A DNA stretch of 64,000 nt from Pseudomonas sp. CAN1 (lineage in GTDB: Bacteria; Pseudomonadota; Gammaproteobacteria; Pseudomonadales; Pseudomonadaceae), in contig NZ_JASMRU010000004.1 in the NCBI RefSeq assembly GCF_030462585.1, forward strand, positions 250,570 through 314,569. Direction: 5' to 3'. Every line of letters starts with the position of its first letter. Positions within the stretch are counted from its first letter, which is position 1. The position numbers and the translations under genes are program-made. Shown one piece after another: positions 36,492 through 43,740 of this stretch. The notes beneath the pieces are model-generated. The model did not search any database. It saw only the letters and a list, made by a program, of their open reading frames with translations, and was not told where the DNA came from.

Positions 36492-38366
36492 ATGCAAAAA
36501 TACAACCCGTTAAAACCAACAGATAGCCAGAGCCAGGGCGACTCTCAAGAAGATAGAAACACCTTCCTATCTAACTGTAAGTGGGAGGATGACGTCTGGA
36601 CACTATCTCCGACAAATGCAGTGGAAGAAACTAAACCTTGCAAACTGAACTGGGCATTTCGTGTTTCAAAGGATGAGTTATTCACTGCGACCAAGCACCA
36701 GGGGCTACTCGAGAAATCAAAAAAACTGCTATATCTAGCGCAAACGCGCTCAATTTTGAATGGCATGCCACAAAAATCAAAGAGTGTATCTCAACTATTT
36801 GACTACCTGCGAGCACTATTAATATGGATGCTCGAAAACGACATACCAAGCTTTGACTTCCTAGACGACCAATTAGTACTGAAATTCAGATCATACATTT
36901 CAAAAAGAACCATAAATAACGGTAGAAATATTAAACAAATAACCGTCCAGAAATACTTATCAATAATATCCTACCTTCTCAATTTCAAAACAGAATTGGA
37001 CATAAAAATCTCGCCACCGCAGAGTGCAGCATACTTCACATCCATGGAGCGAGAGTTTTGGCCATATACGCCAAATGAAATAGCTCTACCATTAATTGAA
37101 AGATCAAAACTATTAATAAAGTCCGCTCCAGCAGTAACATTAGCTGGCTTAAAAATATACTCAGATGAAATGCTTATAGAGCAAAAAAGCGGCACACCTC
37201 GAAAGCAAGCACTTAGCAAGGCATCGAAAAAGCTCTCTGCCGCAAATCTGCATATACAACAGCCCCGCGCATTTAGAATAAGGTCGGCGAAAGACCTATC
37301 AAAACTTATTAACTCCCTATACACCGCCTGCTTCGTGTTGATCTCCTATCTAACAGGCGCAAGAGTAAGTGAAATTTTGACATTAAAAGACAACTGCCTA
37401 AGACGTGTCTCTAATGGGGATGGTCTAGAGCTAACCGTAATTGCTGGGCGAATATTCAAGCAAGAAGCTGAGTATTACGGTAGGCCTCATGAATGGGTAG
37501 CACCACCACTTACGCAGAAAGCTATCGAAGTCCTAATTTTGTTATCAGAAAAGCATCGTCTACAAACCGCCAGAAATGACCTGTGGCTACGAAGCAAAAA
37601 CATTGGTTCGGCTGAATGGGAGCATACATGCAGAACACCAATAGAAATATCAACTAGGGATAGATTACGAGGGGCATTGCTAAGCTATTCCGATTGGTTA
37701 GACCTGCCTAAGATTAACGGTCGAAAATGGCGTCTTTCAACGCATCAAGGACGAAAAACATTCGCTCGATTTGCAGCTCTTAGAGACCGATCCTCTCTCT
37801 TCGCCTTGTCACAGCAGCTTGGGCACCGTGAACGAGCGATTACAGATTTCAGCTATAGCGGCCAGGATTATGATCTTTCGTCAGAAATTGACTCAATTAT
37901 AGTCGAGCAGTCCATTACCGCTTGGGAGCATTTGCTCGAGACACCACTTCTTGGAGGACGAGCCGGAGATGAGATTATTGCCAAGCGCCCCAGCTTTCAA
38001 GGAGCAAGCATGAAACAAGAAATCACCACTTATGCAAGAATTCTTGTAGATGCAGGCCTTACTCTTGGAGTGTGTGACTGGGGATACTGCATATACAGGA
38101 AAGAGTTTAGCAGTTGTAAAGGAAGCAATTTCGGTCCTAGCCCGCTCAGAAGAGAACCATCTACATGCGCCTCCTGTAAAAATTTTGCTTTAACCAAAGA
38201 GCATACGCCTTATTGGGAATACCAAATAATTAAATCTTTGGAAATTTTAGAGCAACCTGATATCCCCCTACAAACTGCCAGACTAGCTAGGGCGCGGATA
38301 GAAGAGGCATCAGAGTTAATTCAGAAAATCAAAATAACTGATGACATGGACCAGGAAGATGACTGA
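36492..38366 (+). CDS. Tyrosine recombinase 3 (TnpB-like) with C-terminal Cys-rich region
   Basis: 624 residues. Core-binding region about 75-170. Catalytic residues are present: Arg291 in YLTGARVSEILTL, His418-x-x-Arg421 in STHQGRKTFAR, His445 in QLGHRERAI and Tyr455 in FSYSGQDY. After the active site a Cys-rich stretch (CDWGYCIYRKEFSSCKG, then STCASCKNF) suggests a zinc-binding domain as in large TnpB-like integrases. A ribosome-binding site (AAGGTGAG) precedes ATG 36492. It overlaps the TnpC-like gene by a few bases. Confidence 0.87.
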   Translation: MQKYNPLKPTDSQSQGDSQEDRNTFLSNCKWEDDVWTLSPTNAVEETKPCKLNWAFRVSKDELFTATKHQGLLEKSKKLLYLAQTRSILNGMPQKSKSVSQLFDYLRALLIWMLENDIPSFDFLDDQLVLKFRSYISKRTINNGRNIKQITVQKYLSIISYLLNFKTELDIKISPPQSAAYFTSMEREFWPYTPNEIALPLIERSKLLIKSAPAVTLAGLKIYSDEMLIEQKSGTPRKQALSKASKKLSAANLHIQQPRAFRIRSAKDLSKLINSLYTACFVLISYLTGARVSEILTLKDNCLRRVSNGDGLELTVIAGRIFKQEAEYYGRPHEWVAPPLTQKAIEVLILLSEKHRLQTARNDLWLRSKNIGSAEWEHTCRTPIEISTRDRLRGALLSYSDWLDLPKINGRKWRLSTHQGRKTFARFAALRDRSSLFALSQQLGHRERAITDFSYSGQDYDLSSEIDSIIVEQSITAWEHLLETPLLGGRAGDEIIAKRPSFQGASMKQEITTYARILVDAGLTLGVCDWGYCIYRKEFSSCKGSNFGPSPLRREPSTCASCKNFALTKEHTPYWEYQIIKSLEILEQPDIPLQTARLARARIEEASELIQKIKITDDMDQEDD

Positions 38367-38754
38367 AAGAACACAAAAATCAGCCGATCGAATAATGGAA
38401 GCCATCAGAACTTTGCATGAGGAAAGTCCTGACAAGCAGATAACCATAACTGCTGTTTGCAATATCGCAGAAGTCTCACGAAATACCATCTATAGGTATC
38501 ACAAGGACGCCCTAGAAAGAATTCGTCAACTGAATAAATCCAGTCGGCCGGAGCCCCCGACACTAAAGGACACCGTTGATAAACTTACGAGAGAAAATAG
38601 GGCACTCACCTTGCGCCAAGAAAAACTTGCCGCTCTGATTGATCACTATTTTTCTGCCTGGCAGGAAGCCAAATCAAAATCGGAACACCAGCAGCGGGAG
38701 CTTGCCGAGCTTCGAAAACTGCTCCGCTCAGCCCCAAAGCCAATCAACGGTTAG
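38359..38754 (+). CDS. TnpC-like small HTH / coiled-coil protein (DUF6262-type)
   Basis: 131 residues from ATG 38359 (MTERTQKSADRIMEAIRTL). The N-terminal half resembles a TetR-like or resolvase-like HTH (ITITAVCNIAEVSRNTIYRY), the C-terminal half is a heptad-rich helix (ENRALTLRQEKLAALI, QQRELAELRKLL). Tn554 TnpC is a protein of similar size and make-up that influences transposition orientation. AGGA lies 5 bases before this ATG; an in-frame ATG at 38341 has no such signal. It closes the recombinase operon. Confidence 0.75.
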   Translation: MTERTQKSADRIMEAIRTLHEESPDKQITITAVCNIAEVSRNTIYRYHKDALERIRQLNKSSRPEPPTLKDTVDKLTRENRALTLRQEKLAALIDHYFSAWQEAKSKSEHQQRELAELRKLLRSAPKPING

Positions 38755-38821
38755 CTTTTCTTGGGGATTTTCGCGTACGAGAAAAATCTTTAATAGAAAT
38801 TGCGAAACCGTGCCCCACCTA

Positions 38822-38850
38822 TTGAAAATTCACCAAAAACGTGATATATA
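38822..38850 (+). promoter_or_regulatory. Predicted sigma-70 promoter of the methyltransferase operon
   Basis: TTGAAA (38822-38827) and TATATA (38845-38850) with the optimal 17-base spacer, 30 bases upstream of the methyltransferase ATG. An imperfect palindrome GATTTT...AAAATC at 38766-38788 lies upstream and could be an operator. Confidence 0.6.
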
Positions 38851-38880
38851 GCGCGAGCTTAATACTAGGTTGCGCAAATT

Positions 38881-39927
38881 ATGAACATGAACGTCTCGGA
38901 GAAGTTTTTCTCTGCAAGCTCCGAATTACCAAGTGAATCTGCGGGCCCGAAGCTTGTGAGCCTCTTCTGCGGCGCAGGTGGATTGGACTTAGGATTTATA
39001 AATTCAGGGTTTGATGTTGTATATGCCGCCGACTACGACTTGTCCGCCGTTCAAACATATAACCGCAACCATGCAGGAAAAAGAGCTAACCAGATAGACC
39101 TGTTAGAGACCAGCGCTGCAGAGCTCTACCAGCAAGCAGTCATCGCTCCAGGCCTAGATGGGCATATTGATGGAGTTATTGGCGGCCCTCCCTGCCAAGG
39201 GTTCTCGCGCGGAAATACTGGCCGTTGCTTTAGTGATCCTAGAAACCAACTAGCCGTTAAGTACGCAGAAATTGTTAACTATTTCTTTGAGCACTCAAAG
39301 ATAAAGTTTTTCTTGTTTGAAAACGTTCCGGAAATTCTTGCAAGCAAAAATACCGAATTCCTTTCGATGCTACGGGAAAAGCTGTCAGAGAATTTTATCA
39401 TTCATGAAAAAGAGATCAACGCAGCCAATTTTGGAGTTCCACAACAGCGACACCGCTACTTTATCGCTGGAGTTAGCAAGCATATAGACAGTACAAGCTT
39501 CAAGTTTCCAGAGCCAACGGCATTAACTCATAAGACCGTTCGTGAAGCTATCCATGGTCTACCAGAGCCAATCTATTACAAGAAAGGGTGTGGAGAGAAC
39601 GACATTCCATTCCACCCCAATCATTGGACTATGCAACCAAAATCAAAGCGCTTCTTAACCGGCGAAATGCCTACTGGCGGTCGCTCATTCATTAAACTTG
39701 AGTGGGGCAAACCGAGCAGAACTGTAGCTTACGGAAATCGCGAGATACATGTTCACCCTGAAGGGCACCGCCGCCTGAGTATCTATGAGGCGATGCAGCT
39801 TCAAGGATTCCCAAAGTCATACAGACTTTGCGGAAGCCTAAGCGCACAGGTTAAACAAGTATCCAATGCGGTTCCACCCCCGGTAGCAACCGCGCTAGCC
39901 GAGAGCTTGAAAGACTTATTATTTTAA
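38881..39927 (+). CDS. DNA (cytosine-5-)-methyltransferase
   Basis: 348 residues with a full set of C5-methyltransferase motifs in canonical order: I FCGAGGLDLGF (29-39), IV GGPPCQGFS with nucleophile Cys105, VI FENV (146-149), VIII QQRHR (188-192), and X QVSNAVPPPVA near the C-terminus. The target-recognition region between VIII and X is short (about 130 residues). It should methylate cytosines in a specific DNA site in the cell. No restriction endonuclease or Vsr gene is adjacent. It is the first gene of the cargo set, behind its own promoter, with the ATPase gene 11 bases downstream. Confidence 0.93.
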   Translation: MNMNVSEKFFSASSELPSESAGPKLVSLFCGAGGLDLGFINSGFDVVYAADYDLSAVQTYNRNHAGKRANQIDLLETSAAELYQQAVIAPGLDGHIDGVIGGPPCQGFSRGNTGRCFSDPRNQLAVKYAEIVNYFFEHSKIKFFLFENVPEILASKNTEFLSMLREKLSENFIIHEKEINAANFGVPQQRHRYFIAGVSKHIDSTSFKFPEPTALTHKTVREAIHGLPEPIYYKKGCGENDIPFHPNHWTMQPKSKRFLTGEMPTGGRSFIKLEWGKPSRTVAYGNREIHVHPEGHRRLSIYEAMQLQGFPKSYRLCGSLSAQVKQVSNAVPPPVATALAESLKDLLF

Positions 39928-39938
39928 GGGACTAGTAC

Positions 39939-42014
39939 ATGGAAGTTCAGCAAAATGATCCACAAAATGAAAGTGATCCGCTAGAAGCGACTGAGCAAAC
40001 AGAAGACTTAGTCAATAGCAAGCTTGCAAGCGCGCACGACTCCGGGGAAACCGTAAAGGCGCGCTTAATGACCGACGAGCGAGTTTTCGCACGGATCACT
40101 GATGGTATCTACCGAGACCCTGCATCTGCGCTACGTGAATTAATCGCCAATGGATACGACGCTGACGCAACGGAAGTTCGCGTAGAAACAGACTTCCCCC
40201 GGTTCTCAAAAATATCAGTGCGCGATAATGGCAGAGGCCTGACCAAAGAAACTCTGGCCCATGTGATATGTCATATTGGCGGCAGTCTCAAACGAACAAA
40301 GCAAGGCCAAAATTTCAATATTTCCAGTGACGACGACCCCACTAAGAGCAAGGAGGGGCGCCCTCTCATTGGAAAACTCGGGATAGGTCTGTTTTCAGTC
40401 TCACAGATAACTCACCATGTAGTTATCATCTCGAAAACAAAAGGCAGTAGCAAACGCATATATTGCGACATACTTTTGATGCCGCAGTCAGAAGCCCTTC
40501 TTGAGAAAGAGGAGGGTCAAAAATTTGTAACCGGCGAAGTTGAGATAAAGTTTGTTGAAGCTAACGATATCGACTCGCACGGAACCGAAATACTGCTGCT
40601 TGACCTAAGAAGTCACGTGAAAGAAGCCCTTCTCTCTAAAATGACATGGGATGCGCTTAGAGAGAAAGATGAGAGCGAGAAGAAAGAGGAAGAAGTCAAA
40701 ACCGAAGCAGACTTAGCGATAGCCTTTGGTGATGATGGATTTGAAGGTGGCATTAGCATCGTTGAACCTCTTTTCCATATCGGAGAGATAGACGTACATA
40801 ACGGTGTAATCCTTAAGGAAGCAAAGCTTCCTTGGAAAAGTGATGCGAACTCAGAAGATAAATTCCCGCAACTGGTAGAAAGACTTTCTGCGGCGGTAGA
40901 CCCCACCGACAGATCAAGCAAGGGACCTAGCATTCAGGAGCATTTGGACTATTATCTTAGGATGCTTTGGGTATTGAGCCTTTCGATCCCGCTTCCCTAT
41001 CTTAAAAAGCATCCGTTCGAAATTGAGAGTACCGACGGTGCGCAGATATTTCAGATAGACAACAAGCAAAAGGGAAGCCCTGCGGAAGTCAAGCTAGACT
41101 CGGGCCAGACGATTGCGGCTAAATATAAATTTAAATCGATTCAGGCACACAGCCTTCCGTTCAACGTATTTGTGGATGGCATCAAGCTTACTCGACCGCT
41201 TCAATATGGGAACTTTAAGCCATTAGACCATGCCATAACCAACCCGCTAATATTTATTGGCCGTGCAAAGCCTGATCTCAGCGTTATTCCTGAGCAATAT
41301 CGGGGCGGCGAGCTTGAGTTTGAAGCCTACCTTTACTGGACCAAGAAAATTGTTCCAAAAGAACACAACGGGGTTCTAATCCGAATAAACGGCGCCTCGG
41401 GAACGCTTTTTGACGAGACTTTTTTAAAGTACCAAGTTTCCGAACTTACTCGCTTACGCCAAATCACCGCAGAAATCTTTGTAATTAAAGGGCTTGACGC
41501 CGCGCTCAATATCGACCGCGAATCATTCAACATAGCGCACCCTCACTTCCAAATCCTCAAGAACTGGTTGCATTCGGCGATGCGCCAGCTAATGAACAAA
41601 CATAAGTTGCTCTCTGGAAACATAAACAAAACGACTCTTGGCGAAAGAAAAGAGAAAACTTTCGAGCAACTTAGAAGCATTGTCTCAGAACACGTAAAGA
41701 TTTCTGGCGAAACGGCATCAGCACCAAAATCAATTCGGTACCTCGAAACCGAGAGTGCCACACTCAAATTTGAAGAGGAAACACACAGCAAATCCGTAAT
41801 TGAGCTGAACAGAGAAAAAGCTCTGGCACCTATCTTGCGGAACAAGGCTGCCTCGCCGAGGGACAAAGCGCGCCAGATGCTGAACGAGGAGAAGGCCAAG
41901 ACGCTTGCCTCGATTCTGACTGTTTATGGGATAGACCAGCATCTATCTAAAGAGAGATTTGAAAGCTTGGTCTCCGCGATACTTGAAGTAATGGTCCTAG
42001 AGATTGGGAAATGA
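39939..42014 (+). CDS. GHKL-fold ATPase (MORC/MutL/Hsp90-like), methyltransferase partner
   Basis: 691 residues. The N-terminal GHKL nucleotide site is complete: N-box ALRELIANGYDAD (Glu67, Asn71, Asp74), G1 box VRDNGRG (Asp96) and G2 box GKLGIGLFS (145-153). After a basic/acidic linker around 230-255 comes a transducer-like middle region (about 260-560) and a helical C-terminus (from about 600) rich in Lys/Glu. The Hsp90 C-terminal domain is not evident. Prokaryotic MORC-like ATPases have been described beside cytosine methyltransferases in predicted restriction systems (Iyer, Abhiman and Aravind). ATP-driven dimer closing around DNA is a plausible action but is inference. AAGGGA is the ribosome-binding site; its stop overlaps the next start as ATGA. 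Confidence 0.85.
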   Translation: MEVQQNDPQNESDPLEATEQTEDLVNSKLASAHDSGETVKARLMTDERVFARITDGIYRDPASALRELIANGYDADATEVRVETDFPRFSKISVRDNGRGLTKETLAHVICHIGGSLKRTKQGQNFNISSDDDPTKSKEGRPLIGKLGIGLFSVSQITHHVVIISKTKGSSKRIYCDILLMPQSEALLEKEEGQKFVTGEVEIKFVEANDIDSHGTEILLLDLRSHVKEALLSKMTWDALREKDESEKKEEEVKTEADLAIAFGDDGFEGGISIVEPLFHIGEIDVHNGVILKEAKLPWKSDANSEDKFPQLVERLSAAVDPTDRSSKGPSIQEHLDYYLRMLWVLSLSIPLPYLKKHPFEIESTDGAQIFQIDNKQKGSPAEVKLDSGQTIAAKYKFKSIQAHSLPFNVFVDGIKLTRPLQYGNFKPLDHAITNPLIFIGRAKPDLSVIPEQYRGGELEFEAYLYWTKKIVPKEHNGVLIRINGASGTLFDETFLKYQVSELTRLRQITAEIFVIKGLDAALNIDRESFNIAHPHFQILKNWLHSAMRQLMNKHKLLSGNINKTTLGERKEKTFEQLRSIVSEHVKISGETASAPKSIRYLETESATLKFEEETHSKSVIELNREKALAPILRNKAASPRDKARQMLNEEKAKTLASILTVYGIDQHLSKERFESLVSAILEVMVLEIGK

Positions 42015-43297
42015 ATGATATGGATGTCAACACAGAAGAACACAAAGAGACGGAAGACTCCTTTGATTCGGACTTCGACCTCCCAATCGGAGTAGCCCCC
42101 ACGGTGACAGTTCATACGTCGCCCATGCTAAAGACAGAGTTTGCTCCTTGGCATAAGCCGAGAAAGCAATGGATACGCGACAATCAGTGGAACTATCTCT
42201 CCTCCGCCATAGCAAAAGCACTCAAGCTAAAAGAAAAAAGCCGCTCGCTCAATTATCTTAGTCTTCCAGGCGTGGACCTTCTAGACATTCGCGCCCTCGA
42301 AGAAACGTGCAACGACTTAGGGGTAAAGCTTAAATTTCTAGGCCTGAACTACATTGAGGAAGATCAACAGGAGCAGCAAGCGGAGCAAGCTTTGTCGCTG
42401 AACGAAGTCAGATCACTGGACTATGTCGACCAAGAGAGCACGTTGCTAACTGAACGTTTCGAGGATCTTTGCGACCCTAAGTCAATCGTAAGTCAGCAAG
42501 TACTCGAAGAGTGCAAAACTTACGATGTAATCAACATCGATCTTTGCGCCTCTTTCGCTAAGCACAAGCCTGGAACGTGGGGGAGTCTATACACTGCACT
42601 CCACAAGCTACTAGTACACCAGGTTTACTATCGCACCGAACCTTGGGTCTTCCTTATCACCACTAGAACAGACAAAAGAAAAGTAGACCCGGATGCATTT
42701 GTTCGCCTAATCAACTCTGTACTAGAGTCTGTAGACCCCGCAATTATCTCTGAATACTTAGAAGGGAAAATGGGCATCAGCCCGAAATACATTCAAGCTC
42801 GCCAAATCACACAAGAAGCCTTGACAACAGTTCAGCACATGAACTGTTTTACAGCATCTTTTGGGATATGGAAGCTACGGCTTTTGATTGACGGTGATTA
42901 CAAGACAAAGTCGCACATGCACCCTCCATTTTCGTATCACGTCGAATCAACCGACTCGGTGCCTGACATGACGTCCATGTCGTTCTGGTGTACACGGCTC
43001 CCCCCAGCCAGTACCGATCCCTCAGGGCTGTCTGCATCTAATGGAGGCTCCGTCGGCCGGGCGGATCATAGAGAAATATTCCAGAGCTATTCAAAAAAGG
43101 CACTGGAATCGTCAATCAATGGCGTCGACCTAGATGTACTTCTGACCGAGAAGCCCGGCGATTACGCACATGCACTGGAGCGCTCAAAGTCGCTATTGAG
43201 AAAAGCGCGGTACTCTTTGGACAAATACGATGACTGGGTTACCCAACAACAAGACAAAATTAGCTCTATGATTGCGGGCCGCCAGGCTCCGACATGA
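42011..43297 (+). CDS. Unknown protein coupled to the ATPase, Rossmann-like segments
   Basis: I do not recognise the family. The 428-residue product starts inside the ATPase stop codon (ATGA), so the two are translationally coupled and probably work as a complex. After an acidic tail (1-45), segments typical of a Rossmann-type alpha/beta fold appear: SLNYLSLPGVDLLDIR (79-94), LKFLGLN (107-113), YDVINIDLCAS (171-181) and PWVFLITTR (211-219), reminiscent of a methyltransferase-like core, but no convincing SAM-binding glycine motif is seen. The C-terminus is helical and charged. No PD-(D/E)XK, HNH, GIY-YIG or PLD nuclease motif was found. It could be an effector, a target-recognition factor or a scaffold. 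Confidence 0.7.
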   Translation: MNDMDVNTEEHKETEDSFDSDFDLPIGVAPTVTVHTSPMLKTEFAPWHKPRKQWIRDNQWNYLSSAIAKALKLKEKSRSLNYLSLPGVDLLDIRALEETCNDLGVKLKFLGLNYIEEDQQEQQAEQALSLNEVRSLDYVDQESTLLTERFEDLCDPKSIVSQQVLEECKTYDVINIDLCASFAKHKPGTWGSLYTALHKLLVHQVYYRTEPWVFLITTRTDKRKVDPDAFVRLINSVLESVDPAIISEYLEGKMGISPKYIQARQITQEALTTVQHMNCFTASFGIWKLRLLIDGDYKTKSHMHPPFSYHVESTDSVPDMTSMSFWCTRLPPASTDPSGLSASNGGSVGRADHREIFQSYSKKALESSINGVDLDVLLTEKPGDYAHALERSKSLLRKARYSLDKYDDWVTQQQDKISSMIAGRQAPT

Positions 43298-43327
43298 AAT
43301 CGACATTAATTTGAATCGGTGACATGC

Positions 43328-43603
43328 ATGCTAAACCCACCCCACCCCGGTGAACTATTGAGGGAAGACGTTCTTCCAGCACTCAAAATTTCTGCCAGAG
43401 AGCTCTCTCAGCATCTTGGGTATCTGGAGACTGAGATTCTTGGTGTCTTAGAGTGCAAAGCTGGCGTGAGTGCAGACCTTGCTCTTAGGCTTGAGCTAGC
43501 AGGGATAGGTGTCGCGAGCAATTGGTTAGCAATGCAGTCCGCTTTCGACCTAGCACAAGCGAGAAAGCGGCAGCATCCGACGATCAAACGGATATATCCA
43601 TAG
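43328..43603 (+). CDS. HigA-type XRE HTH protein, orphan (no HigB)
   Basis: 91 residues: PPHPGELLREDVLPALKISA is the HigA/VapI family opening, followed by an HTH (RELSQHLGYLETEILGVLEC) and the tail ADLALRLELAGIGVASNWLA, with MQSAFDLAQAR. Family members are antitoxins and autorepressors of higBA, with the toxin gene normally upstream. Here the preceding gene is the unknown 428-aa protein and only 30 bases separate them, so it may regulate the cargo instead. Some positions in the HTH depart from the usual TRTTISR pattern. ATG 43328 is preferred over GTG 43319. Confidence 0.8.
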   Translation: MLNPPHPGELLREDVLPALKISARELSQHLGYLETEILGVLECKAGVSADLALRLELAGIGVASNWLAMQSAFDLAQARKRQHPTIKRIYP

Positions 43604-43620
43604 CAAACCGTCTGCACGAC

Positions 43621-43740
43621 CTCGTTAGGCTGTCGCCGAGGGCACTACAAGGTAGGTCCCCTCGGGGACACGTGCGGCTCAGGTTCTATTCAGATCTGCG
43701 GCGTAGACCCTGGTTACAGCCGTCAACCTCACCTAACGAG
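43621..43740. repeat. Right end of the element: CTCGTTAGG / CCTAACGAG inverted repeat
   Basis: A perfect 9-bp inverted repeat brackets the last 120 bases (43621-43629 and 43732-43740). Inside is a hairpin CCGAGGG / CCCCTCGG (43636-43665). The region is more GC-rich than the rest of the element. TCACCTAA at 43729-43736 repeats the left-end motif. Probable recombinase-binding and end-structure sites. Confidence 0.6.

Noticed and set aside
38881-39927. Classical type II restriction-modification pair or Dcm-Vsr pair
   Set aside because: No Vsr or type II endonuclease motif was found in the neighbouring frames.
39939-42014. HtpG/Hsp90 chaperone
   Set aside because: Only the GHKL ATP site is shared; the length, middle and C-terminal regions and the methyltransferase context do not fit HtpG.
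43328-43603. Full HigBA toxin-antitoxin module
   Set aside because: No HigB-like toxin frame lies upstream or downstream; only the HTH component is present.
43636-43665. Rho-independent terminator at the right end of the element
   Set aside because: A stem is present but no T-run follows on either strand, so I kept it as part of the element terminus.
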